A DNA stretch of 60,680 bases from an uncultured Eubacteriales bacterium (GCA_949293815.1 CASFEZ010000009.1:1-60680), one strand, 5' to 3'; shown: positions 8,449-17,988, numbered from the stretch's first letter. Numbers and translations are program-made. The notes: generated by a model from the letters alone, not told the origin.

Positions 8449-10442
8449 TGGATCCTCCCGAATTGCTTTTCCAGTTCTTTGCGGGTTAATTCAATCAAAA
8501 CCGGGCGACCATGAGGGCAGTAACGCAGCGAATCATCGGAAAGCACCCGGCGAATCAGCAACTGCGCGTCATCATCGCTTAACGCTTTTCCGGCTTTGAC
8601 CGCCGCTCGGCAGGAGGCGGAATGATGCAGCCAATCCAGCTTGTTGGTTATCAGCTCACGCTTATGGGATAAAAAAGCCTCCGCCAATTCCGAAATCACT
8701 TCGGGCAGCGAATCCTCAGCAAACATCATGGGACAGGCACGAATCATCACACAGCCGTCCCCGAAATCCTCAATGGAAAAACCAATTTGCGCAAGGGCAT
8801 CAATATTTTCAGTAATGGCGGCGTATTCGCGCCTATCCAGATGTACAGTTTCCGGAAGCATTAGCGTTTGCGGCGCGGTACAGGCACCGCGGGCTTTGAT
8901 TTCGTTGAATAAAATCCGCTCATGAAGCGCGTGCTTGTCAATCAGCAGCAGCTTGTTACCCGATTCAGCAATCAGATAGGTTTTGAACGCTTCGCCGAGA
9001 TAGGTAAAATACGGAAGTTCTGCCAGCGGAGAATTAGTATTTATGTTTTCAGAAATATTGGTTTTATCCTGGGATACAGCAGATGCTTTTGCAAAACCTT
9101 CGGCGGTTTTTTCCTGCGCCTGCGCTGCAATCGCCTCTTTATCTGACGCAGCCGGTTCTTCCGGGGATACTGTTTCCTGCACTGACGGGCTGCAGGCGGT
9201 TACAAAAACCTCTTCCTCGGGGGAATAGACGGTAACCTTCGGCGAGTCAGCACGGGTGACCGGCGGCGAAAGGCGCGAAACGGGCGGATTGCCCCCCTGC
9301 TCCCCAGGTTCGCTCACACGATTCGGTTCGGCGGCATCCGCATTCTTTGCAGCAGGTATTTTTTCAGCAAAAGTCAGGGAAACCTGCTCACCGGTATCCG
9401 GCTTCGGCGCTAAAGCGGTATCCAAATGCAGCTGCGGACGCACATCGTTTTGGGTAATGGCGCTTTTGACCGCATAATATATCGCTTCAAAAATCCGTTT
9501 TTCATCCGCAAAACGCACCTCTGTTTTGGCCGGATGTACATTCACATCCACCGCAGCGGGCGGAATTTTAATATTGATAACACAGGAGGGGAACTTCCCT
9601 ACCATAATCGCATTTTTATACGCCTGATCCAGCGCGGAAGCAGCCATCGGAATGCGCACATAACGGGAATTGACAAAGAAATATTGCGAAGCGCGTGTCG
9701 CCCGTCCGGCGCGGGGCAAAGACACAAACCCTTCGATGGTAACGCCGTTCAACGTATAATCACAGGCAATCAAATTGTCGGCAAATTCCCTGCCCTGAAC
9801 GGCGGTAATAACCGAAAGCAGCTTGCCGTCCCCGGGGGTAAACAGCGTTTGCTTGCCGTCACGAATCAGGCGAATGCTGACCGCAGGGTTTGCCATTGCC
9901 GTTTTGGTAACCATATCGGAGACATAGTTGCCCTCAGTAGCGTCTTTTTTCAAAAATTTCATCCGCGCAGGCGTATTATAAAACAAATCCCGCACCGCAA
10001 TGGTGGTACCGTCCGGGCAGCCGGCGTCATCCAGCAGTTTCTCTTCGCCGCCTTCTATTACATAGCGCGTCCCGAAGTCCTCCTCTGCGGTTTTGGTCAG
10101 CATCTCCACTTTGGCCACGGCGGCAATGGATGCCAGCGCTTCGCCGCGAAAGCCCAGGGTATGGATTTCGTGCAAATCCTCCGCCCGTGCGAGCTTACTG
10201 GTGGCATGGCTGATAAAGGCGGCTCGCACATCCTCGCGGGCAATGCCGCTGCCGTCATCGGTGATACGGATATAGCGAATACCGCCGTTTTGGATTTCGA
10301 CGGTCAGTTTTTTGCAGCCGGCATCAATGGCATTCTCCATCATCTCTTTGATGGCAGAAGCAGGGCGCTCAACAACCTCTCCCGCGGCAATCAAATCGGC
10401 AACGCTTTTCGGCAGTATATTGATTTTGGACACAAAAAACAC
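8445..10442 (-). CDS. mutL: DNA mismatch repair protein MutL
   Basis: A 665-residue MutL with an N-terminal GHKL ATPase (IAAGEVVERPASAIKE, DDGSGI, TLGFRGEALASI), a transducer domain, a long low-complexity linker (about residues 340-480) and a C-terminal dimerisation/endonuclease domain. The nicking-endonuclease motif is present as DKHALHERILFNE, together with SCRAAVKAG and CPHGRP near the C-terminus, so this is the latent endonuclease type found in bacteria without MutH. It is read from a GTG start and sits 21 nt after mutS, the usual mutSL pair. Confidence 0.96.
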   Translation of the reverse strand: MFFVSKINILPKSVADLIAAGEVVERPASAIKEMMENAIDAGCKKLTVEIQNGGIRYIRITDDGSGIAREDVRAAFISHATSKLARAEDLHEIHTLGFRGEALASIAAVAKVEMLTKTAEEDFGTRYVIEGGEEKLLDDAGCPDGTTIAVRDLFYNTPARMKFLKKDATEGNYVSDMVTKTAMANPAVSIRLIRDGKQTLFTPGDGKLLSVITAVQGREFADNLIACDYTLNGVTIEGFVSLPRAGRATRASQYFFVNSRYVRIPMAASALDQAYKNAIMVGKFPSCVINIKIPPAAVDVNVHPAKTEVRFADEKRIFEAIYYAVKSAITQNDVRPQLHLDTALAPKPDTGEQVSLTFAEKIPAAKNADAAEPNRVSEPGEQGGNPPVSRLSPPVTRADSPKVTVYSPEEEVFVTACSPSVQETVSPEEPAASDKEAIAAQAQEKTAEGFAKASAVSQDKTNISENINTNSPLAELPYFTYLGEAFKTYLIAESGNKLLLIDKHALHERILFNEIKARGACTAPQTLMLPETVHLDRREYAAITENIDALAQIGFSIEDFGDGCVMIRACPMMFAEDSLPEVISELAEAFLSHKRELITNKLDWLHHSASCRAAVKAGKALSDDDAQLLIRRVLSDDSLRYCPHGRPVLIELTRKELEKQFGRIQ

Positions 10443-10463
10443 CGTCCTTTCCTTTTAACTTGG

Positions 10464-13064
10464 TTACTGATCCGCCATTTTTTTCAGGTCGTATAAAATC
10501 GTCAACGCTTCAATGGGGGTTAAGGTATTACAGTCAAGCTGGCGAAGTTTCTCGAGAACGACCTCCTGCAAGCCGGAGGTCATGGAAAACTGGGGTTCCG
10601 CCCTGCTTTCGTTTGTCACAGGCGCTATTGTTCGCGGCGCGGGATTTTCCTCTTCCAGCCGGGCTAAGATTTCTTTTGCCCGATTCACGACTTTTTGCGG
10701 AATGCCCGCCAGCTTCGCCACTTCAATGCCGTAGCTGCCGTCTGCGCCGCCCTTGACGATTTTCCGCAGAAAAGTAATATCGTCGCCCCGTTTTTTTACA
10801 GCGATATTATAATTTTTCACACCGTCTATTGTGTTTTCCAGCTCCGTCAGTTCGTGGTAATGGGTTGCAAACAGCGTCTTGGCACCAATTTTCTTTTTAT
10901 CGGTCACATATTCCAAAACGGCGCGGGCGATGCTCATACCGTCGTATGTAGAGGTGCCGCGCCCGATTTCGTCTAAAATAATCAGGCTGCGTTTGGAGGC
11001 GTTTTTTAAGATGGTTGCGACCTCCGTCATCTCCATCATAAAGGTAGACTGCCCCATGGAAAGGTCATCCGCCGCACCGATTCTGGTAAAAATACGGTCC
11101 ACAATCCCCACTTCGGCGGTTTTCGCAGGTACAAAACAGCCCATCTGCGCCATAATTACAATAAGCGCAATTTGACGCATATAGGTGGACTTACCGGCCA
11201 TATTCGGGCCGGTGATAATGGCGGTTCGGTTCTCGCCGCAGTCCATACGGGCATCGTTGGGAACAAACGGCGCGCCTTTGAGGAACTTTTCCACCACCGG
11301 ATGCCTGCCATCCTTGATAAACAAACGGTCGTCATTGGATACAATGGGCATCTCATAGCCGTTTTCCATGGAAACATAGGCAAAGGAGGCGAATACATCC
11401 AGCTTGGCAATTGCGGCGGCTGTACGCTGAATGCGCAGCTGCTGCGCGGCGACAGAATCACGAATTTGCACAAATAGCTCATGCTCCAAGCGGGTAATCC
11501 GCTCCTGGGCGCCGAGCACCTTCGATTCCAGCTCTTTCAGCTCGCTGGTAATATAACGCTCGCAATTGGCCAATGTTTGCTTTCTGATATAGGTATCCGG
11601 CACCAGATCCTTAAAAGAATTGGTTACCTCAATATAATAGCCGAAAACCCGGTTATAACCGACCTTGAGTTTTTTGATGCCGGTTTTTTCCTTCTCCAGC
11701 TCTTCAATCTTGGTTAAAAAGGCTTTGCCGCCGTTGACAATCTCAAACAGCGAATCCAGTTCCTCGTTATACCCCTTGCGAATCATGCCGCCCTCGCGCA
11801 CGGTAAACGCCGGGTCATCCACAATGCCGGTATTGATCTTCTCGCGAACATCCGTAAGCTCGTCCAGCTCGGAAGCAATGCTTTGCAGCAGCTTGGTTCT
11901 TGCGCCGGAGAGCAGGGCTTTGATTTGCGGCACGACCTCCACCGCATTGGACAGCGCGCGCAGCTCCCGCGCATTCGCCGTGCCGTATACAATGCGGGTC
12001 AGCACCCGCTCAAAATCCGTAACCGACGAAAGCGCTTCGCGAATCTGATTCAGAAGCGCGGCATCGGAATACAGCTCGCTGACACAGTTCAAACGCATAT
12101 TGATGGCGCCCACATCCACCAGCGGATTCTCCACAAAAGAGCGCATCAGCCGCTTGCCCATAGCGGTTTTGGTTTTATCAACCACCCACAAAAGCGAACC
12201 GCGCACTTCCCGGCGCTGAATCGATTCCGTCAGTTCCAGGTTGCGGCGGGCAACCGCGTCCAGCCCCATATATTTTTGCTCATCGTATACATCAACTTCG
12301 CGAATATTGACCAAATCCGCCTTTTGACCGGTTTTCAGATAAGAAAGCGCGGCACCGAGCGCCATCACCGTTTCCGGCTTATTCGCAAGCTGCAACTCTT
12401 CGGGGGTTTTATGAAACTGGCGCGTCAGCAGAGAAACGGCGGCTTCGTAATCAAACAGGCTTTCATCGGTTTTATCCGGAATATGCAGCTCCTGCGAGAG
12501 CAAATATTCCCGCAGTGCACCGCTCGCAAGCGCCTGAGAGTTAAGAAGAATTTCGGCAGGCGCAAAGCGTGCCAGTTCATTTTTGACACGCTCGACACTG
12601 TTTTTCCCGTGCTCATAAGTCGCATGGGTTTCGCCGGTGGAAATATCAATAAAAACCATCCCCGCGCCGGAATCGGTCAGCACCACGCAGGATAAATAAT
12701 TGTTTTTTGTTTCATCCAACATGCTGCTTTCTATCACCGTACCGGGCGTCATAACGCGAATGACATCCCGTTTTACAATGCCTTTCGCGGTTGCGGGGTC
12801 TTCCATCTGTTCGCAGACGGCAACCTTATACCCCTTTGACACCAGCTTCGCGATATAGGAATCGGCAGCATGAAAAGGCACGCCGCACATCGGCGCCCGT
12901 TCCTCCTCGCCGCAATCGCGCCCGGTTAAGGTCAGCTCCAGTTCCTTAGAGGCGATTTTTGCGTCGTCAAAAAACATCTCGTAAAAGTCGCCGAGGCGGT
13001 AAAACAGAAGCGTGCCGGGATATTGCTCTTTTACGGCAAGATACTGCTGCATCATTGGGGTCAT
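10464..13064 (-). CDS. mutS: DNA mismatch repair protein MutS
   Basis: An 866-residue mismatch-recognition ATPase with an N-terminal mismatch-binding domain carrying the F-x-E motif within LGDFYEMFFDDA, connector, lever and clamp domains, and a C-terminal ATPase with Walker A GPNMAGKST near residue 617, DEIGRGTST as Walker B and FATHYHEL. Full length for the MutS1 family. It recognises mispairs after replication and recruits MutL, which is encoded directly downstream. Start ATG 13064 has GAGGTG at 9 nt. Upstream is ylbF. Confidence 0.97.
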   Translation of the reverse strand: MTPMMQQYLAVKEQYPGTLLFYRLGDFYEMFFDDAKIASKELELTLTGRDCGEEERAPMCGVPFHAADSYIAKLVSKGYKVAVCEQMEDPATAKGIVKRDVIRVMTPGTVIESSMLDETKNNYLSCVVLTDSGAGMVFIDISTGETHATYEHGKNSVERVKNELARFAPAEILLNSQALASGALREYLLSQELHIPDKTDESLFDYEAAVSLLTRQFHKTPEELQLANKPETVMALGAALSYLKTGQKADLVNIREVDVYDEQKYMGLDAVARRNLELTESIQRREVRGSLLWVVDKTKTAMGKRLMRSFVENPLVDVGAINMRLNCVSELYSDAALLNQIREALSSVTDFERVLTRIVYGTANARELRALSNAVEVVPQIKALLSGARTKLLQSIASELDELTDVREKINTGIVDDPAFTVREGGMIRKGYNEELDSLFEIVNGGKAFLTKIEELEKEKTGIKKLKVGYNRVFGYYIEVTNSFKDLVPDTYIRKQTLANCERYITSELKELESKVLGAQERITRLEHELFVQIRDSVAAQQLRIQRTAAAIAKLDVFASFAYVSMENGYEMPIVSNDDRLFIKDGRHPVVEKFLKGAPFVPNDARMDCGENRTAIITGPNMAGKSTYMRQIALIVIMAQMGCFVPAKTAEVGIVDRIFTRIGAADDLSMGQSTFMMEMTEVATILKNASKRSLIILDEIGRGTSTYDGMSIARAVLEYVTDKKKIGAKTLFATHYHELTELENTIDGVKNYNIAVKKRGDDITFLRKIVKGGADGSYGIEVAKLAGIPQKVVNRAKEILARLEEENPAPRTIAPVTNESRAEPQFSMTSGLQEVVLEKLRQLDCNTLTPIEALTILYDLKKMADQ

Positions 13065-13100
13065 AAAGGTTTCACCTCACAAAATTGTTTTCGGCTTTAC

Positions 13101-13511
13101 TCAGTGGCACCCGCCGCAGGTCGAACAGCTGCCGCCGCAGGAATGCTCTTCGGGAATTTCGCAGGTCGCCGGATCCTCACCGTTGACGCAAAGGGTCAAA
13201 AGCTGCATCACTTCGTTCATCATCGCGTCCACTTCCGCTTTGGCGGCTTCATAGGCAATCATATTCGGGTTCTGCATGACCTGGGCGTAGACTTCTCGAA
13301 ATTCCTTGTCATAGCCCTCCATTTTTGCCTGGTCGGGCTCGTCCTTGGCGGCCTCGTTCTGATAAGACATTTGGATAAGATTCAATTTGCCGATAAGACC
13401 GTTCAGGTCATCGTCTTTTTCGTTGTTCTGCCGTGCCTGTAAAAAACGGGCATATCTCTCGTCCTGCTGAATGACAGCGCCGAGTTCTCTGGTTTTAGCA
13501 ATTACACTCAT
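13101..13511 (-). CDS. ylbF: YlbF/YmcA family regulator with a cysteine-rich tail
   Basis: A 136-residue, mostly helical protein. Residues 1-105 match the YlbF/YmcA (Com_YlbF) family, whose B. subtilis members form the RicA-RicF-RicT complex affecting RNase Y, competence, sporulation and biofilm. Unusually, six Cys (C108, 117, 125, 129, 132, 135) lie in the last 29 residues, ending in SCGGSCSTCGGCH, which looks like a metal or Fe-S site. Published work on Bacillus Ric proteins reports Fe-S clusters and a link to MiaB maturation. Here the gene lies 66 nt after miaB, in keeping with the ymcA-miaB-mutS neighbourhood of Bacillus. GGAG lies 8 nt before the ATG. Confidence 0.82.
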   Translation of the reverse strand: MSVIAKTRELGAVIQQDERYARFLQARQNNEKDDDLNGLIGKLNLIQMSYQNEAAKDEPDQAKMEGYDKEFREVYAQVMQNPNMIAYEAAKAEVDAMMNEVMQLLTLCVNGEDPATCEIPEEHSCGGSCSTCGGCH

Positions 13512-13577
13512 TGAAAATACTCCATTCTTTTAACTTTTGAAATATATTGATAGACCAAAGTCTAACAGGTAATAGAA

Positions 13578-14987
13578 TTACACAAGCTCGCCGGATAATA
13601 CCCAATTGCCGGCGCTTGTTACTTTTACATTGGCAAACCGCCCCACCAGCTCTTCCCCACCAGGAAAGGTAATATTGCTGTTGCCGGAGGTTCTGCCGGT
13701 CAGCACGCCGTCATTATACTCCTCCACCAGTACACGGAAAATTTGCCCGACAAAAGAAGCAGAGCGAACAGAAGCCATAGCTTCCTGCTTTTCGCAAAGC
13801 TCACGGAACCAGGCGCTTTTTTCAGCGGCAGGAATCGGGTCGGGCATCGCGGCAGCCTTTGTACCGTTGCGGGGCGAATAGATAAAGGTGAACAGCGAAG
13901 AAAAGCCTACCTGTTCCACAAGCTCTACCGTCTTTAGAAAATCCTCTCTTGTTTCGCCCGGGAAACCGACAATCACATCGCTGGTAATCGCCAAATCCGG
14001 CATCAGCGCGTACGCTTTTTGACAAAGACCGAGGTATTGCGCCGAGGTATACCCCCGGTTCATCTCGCGTAAGACACGGTCGCTGCCGCTTTGAAACGGC
14101 AGGTGCAGATGCCGCTCCACTTTTTCACAGGACGCCATGGTTTCAAGCAGCTCATCGGAACAATCTTTTGGATGGGATGTCATAAAGCGGATGATAAAAT
14201 CACCGGGTATGGCGTTGATGCGGCGCAGCAGCTCGGAAAAGTTTACACCGAAATCGGGCTTTTTGCCATAGGAATTGACATTCTGCCCCAAAAGCGTAAT
14301 TTCCTTTGCGCCGTTTTTTACCAGCTCTTCCGCTTCCGCTATAATCTGCTCGGGATCGCGGCTGCGCTCCCGCCCGCGGACATAGGGCACAATACAGTAG
14401 GTGCAGAAATTATTGCAGCCGTACATGATGGGCAGCCAGGCCTTAAAGAATCGGTCACGTACCACCGAGCCGCCCTCGGCAATCCGGCCTTCCTCTTGCC
14501 CTACATCAAAAACACGTTTACCCTCGCGCAAATGGCGGTACAGCAGCTCCGGCAGACGCCAAACAGCAAATGTACCGAAAACCAGATTGACATAAGGGTA
14601 GCTTTTTTTGATTTTCTCGGCGATATGCGTCTGCTGCATCATACAGCCGCAAAGAGCGATAATCATATTGTTATTTTTGGATTCTTTAATGGGCTTCAGC
14701 GCGCCCACATTGCCGAAAACCCGGTCTTCCGCGTGCTCACGCACAGCGCAGGTATTAAACAACACCAAGTCGGCCTCTTCGGGTCGGTCACAAAAAGTAA
14801 ACCCCATATCCGAAAGCGCACCCTTAATGCGTTCGGAATCGGCAACATTCCCCTGACAGCCGTAGGTATGCACAAACGCCTTTGGCGTTTCGCCAAACCG
14901 CTGGGAAAGCAGTTCCGCGCAAAGACGGCTGAAGTCCCGCTGCCGCTGCATTTCAGCAGGGGAAACAAAAAGTTCTTTCCCGTTCAA
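13578..14987 (-). CDS. miaB: tRNA-2-methylthio-N6-dimethylallyladenosine synthase
   Basis: A 469-residue radical-SAM methylthiotransferase that converts i6A37 to ms2i6A37 in tRNA. The N-terminal UPF0004 domain holds the three cluster Cys (YGCQGN, FNTCAVREHA, LCGCMMQQ), the radical SAM domain holds CNNFCTYC, and a TRAM domain ends the chain (FVGQIFRVLVEEY...). It uses a TTG start whose TTGA also contains the stop of the aldo/keto reductase gene, with GGAGAG upstream, so the two are coupled. Together with miaA it forms a complete modification pathway in one operon. Confidence 0.96.
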   Translation of the reverse strand: MNGKELFVSPAEMQRQRDFSRLCAELLSQRFGETPKAFVHTYGCQGNVADSERIKGALSDMGFTFCDRPEEADLVLFNTCAVREHAEDRVFGNVGALKPIKESKNNNMIIALCGCMMQQTHIAEKIKKSYPYVNLVFGTFAVWRLPELLYRHLREGKRVFDVGQEEGRIAEGGSVVRDRFFKAWLPIMYGCNNFCTYCIVPYVRGRERSRDPEQIIAEAEELVKNGAKEITLLGQNVNSYGKKPDFGVNFSELLRRINAIPGDFIIRFMTSHPKDCSDELLETMASCEKVERHLHLPFQSGSDRVLREMNRGYTSAQYLGLCQKAYALMPDLAITSDVIVGFPGETREDFLKTVELVEQVGFSSLFTFIYSPRNGTKAAAMPDPIPAAEKSAWFRELCEKQEAMASVRSASFVGQIFRVLVEEYNDGVLTGRTSGNSNITFPGGEELVGRFANVKVTSAGNWVLSGELV

Positions 14988-16111
14988 TTCGCACTCTCTC
15001 CGATAAGATCTTTGATTTTATGTAATATTTCAGGAATTTTAATTTCCTGCGGACAAAACTGCATACATTTTTTACAATCAATACAGTCCGCTGCCCCGGC
15101 GGTGAAGCGGGCGCTTTCATAGTCCAAGCAGAGCTGCTTTGCATCCCGCGATAAATTATAAGCGTTATACAAAGACAGAAGCTGCGGAATTTCAATGGAT
15201 TCGGGACAAACAGAACAATAGCCGCAGCCGGTGCAGGGCACGGAAAAATACTCGCGGAACTGCTCCGAAGCGCACTGTATGGCTTCCCTTTCCGCTTCTG
15301 TAAGCGCTGATAGGGGCGAAAAGGTTTGGATATTTTCCATAAGCTGCGTCATATCGGACATACCGCTCAGAACGGTCATGACCCCGGGCAGCGATGCGGC
15401 AAACCGCAGCGCCATGGAAGCATAACTGGCGCCGGCGCGTACTTTATCCAGCGTTTCGCGCGAACGCGCAGTCAGCGCAGCCAGCTTTCCGCCGCGCACC
15501 GGTTCCATGATAACCACCGGCAGCCCTGCCTTGCGAACCAGTTCGTATTCCGCCTTTGCCGTGCCGTTATACCAATCGTAATAGTTGATTTGCAGCTGTA
15601 CAAATTCCCACTCATACTCGCAGAGAAGTTTCTGCAAAAGCGGCAAATCACCATGAAAAGAGAAGCCAATATGACGAACAGCGCCCATATCGCGCAGTTT
15701 TCGGATAAATTCGTACGAATGATTTTTGGAAAAAACATCCCAGGTGGAATCCTGTATGCTGTGCAGCAAATAGAAGTCGAGATAATCCGTCTTGAGCTTT
15801 TGCAGCTGCTCTTCAAACAGGCGCTTGTTGTCGTCCTCCGTCTTGATGTACCAGGACGGCAGCTTACTCGCCAAATGATAAGACGAACGGCCATAAGCGG
15901 GCAGCACCGTACCAAGGAAGGTCTCCGACCCCCTGTCATGGTAGCCGTAAGCCGTGTCGAAATAATTGACGCCGTTTTTGATGGCAAAATCCACCATTTC
16001 GGCGGCACGGTCGTAGTCGATGGCTTCTTTGCCCGCCTCTTTGGTCGGCAGGCGCATACAGCCAAGCCCCAAAAGCGAAATATCGCGTCCGAATATGTTG
16101 TTTGTCTGCAA
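14984..16111 (-). CDS. Aldo/keto reductase with two [4Fe-4S] ferredoxin motifs
   Basis: The N-terminal 260 residues form an aldo/keto reductase TIM barrel with the catalytic set Asp/Tyr (FDTAYGYH), Lys (ASKLPSW) and His (LLHSIQD). The C-terminal 100 residues carry CxxCxxCxxCP (CTGCGYCSVCP) and CxxCxxCxxxCP (CIDCKKCMQFCP), so electrons could pass through Fe-S clusters. Such proteins are common in anaerobic Clostridia and their substrates are mostly unknown. I take the TTG at 16111 as start (375 aa), because it gives the usual N-terminus and is 11 nt from an AGGGG site; an in-frame GTG at 16120 lies only 2 nt from it. Its own promoter lies upstream at 16167-16195. Confidence 0.85.
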   Translation of the reverse strand: MQTNNIFGRDISLLGLGCMRLPTKEAGKEAIDYDRAAEMVDFAIKNGVNYFDTAYGYHDRGSETFLGTVLPAYGRSSYHLASKLPSWYIKTEDDNKRLFEEQLQKLKTDYLDFYLLHSIQDSTWDVFSKNHSYEFIRKLRDMGAVRHIGFSFHGDLPLLQKLLCEYEWEFVQLQINYYDWYNGTAKAEYELVRKAGLPVVIMEPVRGGKLAALTARSRETLDKVRAGASYASMALRFAASLPGVMTVLSGMSDMTQLMENIQTFSPLSALTEAEREAIQCASEQFREYFSVPCTGCGYCSVCPESIEIPQLLSLYNAYNLSRDAKQLCLDYESARFTAGAADCIDCKKCMQFCPQEIKIPEILHKIKDLIGESAN

Positions 16112-16166
16112 TCGTACCACTTCCCCTCGTTCGATAAACAACGGCAAAAACCGCAGCTAATAAAGT

Positions 16167-16195
16167 ATTATAACATAGAAAACAGATTTTTGGAA
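16167..16195 (-). promoter_or_regulatory. SigA-type extended -10 promoter for the reductase-miaB-mutSL operon
   Basis: On the minus strand TATAAT (16167-16172) is preceded by TG one base upstream (extended -10). A weak -35 TTCCAA (16190-16195) sits at 17-bp spacing. It lies in the 112-nt gap after nfo and would give a leader of about 50 nt. Confidence 0.6.
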
Positions 16196-16223
16196 TAGGA
16201 TTCACAAAATTTTTCCATACCAT

Positions 16224-17054
16224 TCAAAGTGAGGCGCGCAGACGAGCGATTTCTGCGCCGTGCCCCGCATCATCGGTCGGCGTTTCCAGAAAGAACGGCA
16301 GTTCACATAAAAGCGGATGACGCAGCACACGCAAAAGCGCCTGTTCGCCAATCGCTCCCTCGCCGATGCAGGCATGGCGGTCTTTGCGGCTGCCCAAGGG
16401 GTTTTTGCTGTCATTCAGGTGAATGGCTTTCAGTCTGCCGAGGCCGATTTCGCGGTCAAAAGCGGAAAGGACGCCGTCCAAATCCCCGACAATATCATAC
16501 CCCGCGTCCCATGCATGACAGGTATCCAAACAGACACCGAGTTTATCGGAGAGCGCGGTACGGTCAATGATTTGCCGCAGCTGACCAAAGGTCTTGCCGA
16601 TTTCGCTGCCCTTGCCCGCCATGGTTTCCAAAAGCACGGTTGTCTGCATCTCCTGCCACAGCACTTCATTCAGACCGTCGGCAATCAGCGAGATGGCAAC
16701 ATCGTCCGCCTGCCCGACCGCGCAGCCCGGATGAAAATTATAGTAATTGCCGGGGATATACTCCATCCGAAGCAGGTCTTCGCGGAACATTTGCAAACCA
16801 AAACTACGGGTCTGTATGTTGGGCGAGCAGATGTTCATCGTATACGGCGCATGTGCAAGGACCGGCATAAAATCGTTTTCGGCAAGCAAAAGCCGGAAAG
16901 ATTCCATATCCGCTTCGTTCAAATCTTTTGCTTTGCCGCCCCGGGGATTGCGGACAAAAAACTGCATGGTATTGCCGCCGATGACCTGGGTATCGCGGAA
17001 CATCCGCACAAACCCTTTCGACGAGGACATATGTGCGCCGAAATGTAGCCCCAT
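16224..17054 (-). CDS. nfo: Deoxyribonuclease IV (AP endonuclease)
   Basis: A 276-residue endonuclease IV that cuts 5' of abasic sites in base excision repair, using three zinc ions in a TIM barrel. The metal-binding blocks are complete: HAPYTMNIC, NFHPGCAVG, LETMAGKGSEIG, CLDTCHAWDAGYD, HLNDSK and HACIGEGAIG. The start at 17054 has AAGGAGG 9 nt upstream; a longer start at 17111 would run into corA. It is 13 nt downstream of corA, so the two are probably co-transcribed. Confidence 0.95.
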   Translation of the reverse strand: MGLHFGAHMSSSKGFVRMFRDTQVIGGNTMQFFVRNPRGGKAKDLNEADMESFRLLLAENDFMPVLAHAPYTMNICSPNIQTRSFGLQMFREDLLRMEYIPGNYYNFHPGCAVGQADDVAISLIADGLNEVLWQEMQTTVLLETMAGKGSEIGKTFGQLRQIIDRTALSDKLGVCLDTCHAWDAGYDIVGDLDGVLSAFDREIGLGRLKAIHLNDSKNPLGSRKDRHACIGEGAIGEQALLRVLRHPLLCELPFFLETPTDDAGHGAEIARLRASL

Positions 17055-17067
17055 GCTGCTTTCCTCC

Positions 17068-17988
17068 TTAAAACATCTTCTTTTTCTTAAAATAAATGAT
17101 TTCGCCGACAACCAGCAGTACCACCAGCAGCAGCACCACCGGGTACCCCCAGCGGGAATTGATGGCCAGCATATTGGAAAAATTCATACCGTACCAGGCG
17201 GCAACCAGCGAAAGCGGCAGAAACAGCGTGGTAACCACCGTCAATAAAGACATGGTTCGGCTTTGCCGCAAATCGATTTGCGAGCGGTACAGCTCTCTAA
17301 GCTGCTGCAAATATTCGCTGAGCGCCTCGGTGTTATTATGAAGCCGTCCGCAGCGCTCCCCCAAAAGGCGCCAGGCGTTGCTTTGATTTTCATTCACCAT
17401 GGCAAGACTGCCCTCCAGCACATCCGCAACATCCGCCAGCTGTTCATAATAGGCGTGCAGGCGCGACAGCTTCCGGCGCGAGGTCATCAGGTACCCGTTA
17501 AAATCGGTCGGAATGGTATGCAGCAGCGCTTCTTCCTTATGGGTAAATTCTTCGTCAATGGACTGTAGATATAATACATCATCCGACAAAAACGACTCTA
17601 TCATATGCAGCAGCAAAATGGCAGCGCACAGCCCATCGGACGGGGTTTCCGTTACATCTGCCACATTGGTGCGCAGCGTTTGGATGTTTCCGACAAGAAT
17701 GAGCGTATTATTCTCCAAATGAAAGGCAATTTTGACAGGCTCCGTCTCCTCGGTCAATTCCGACGGGATATACAGCGTGCCGATCACACAGCCGCCGAAA
17801 GACTCCGCTTTGCAATAGCGAATATGCTGTAACGAGAACAAAAAGGCAGCCCGGCGCGAGAGCGATGCCGGAAGATTCTGCGCTTCCCCGGTTTCATATA
17901 AAAAAACGCCGCCTGCTGAAAAATCAGCATTCCGGCTCTCGCAGCGCGCAATGCTTCCCGTCTGCGGTGAAAATAAATATTGCTCCAT
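17068..17988 (-). CDS. corA: CorA-like magnesium/divalent cation transporter
   Basis: A 306-residue CorA-family protein: an N-terminal cytosolic domain, a long helical region (about 130-245) and two membrane helices at the C-terminus joined by the signature WYGMNF, which forms the pore-mouth GMN motif. It is expected to be a pentameric Mg2+ (or Co2+/Ni2+) channel in the membrane. The start is the ATG at 17988 with AGGAGG 6 nt before it. The same frame stays open to 18558, but that part overlaps yoaK on the other strand and does not look like CorA. Confidence 0.88.
   Translation of the reverse strand: MEQYLFSPQTGSIARCESRNADFSAGGVFLYETGEAQNLPASLSRRAAFLFSLQHIRYCKAESFGGCVIGTLYIPSELTEETEPVKIAFHLENNTLILVGNIQTLRTNVADVTETPSDGLCAAILLLHMIESFLSDDVLYLQSIDEEFTHKEEALLHTIPTDFNGYLMTSRRKLSRLHAYYEQLADVADVLEGSLAMVNENQSNAWRLLGERCGRLHNNTEALSEYLQQLRELYRSQIDLRQSRTMSLLTVVTTLFLPLSLVAAWYGMNFSNMLAINSRWGYPVVLLLVVLLVVGEIIYFKKKKMF

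Noticed and set aside
11883-12695. Long plus-strand open frame over mutS (270 codons)
   Set aside because: It mirrors the coding frame of mutS, which is full length with all motifs; its translation looks like a composition shadow.
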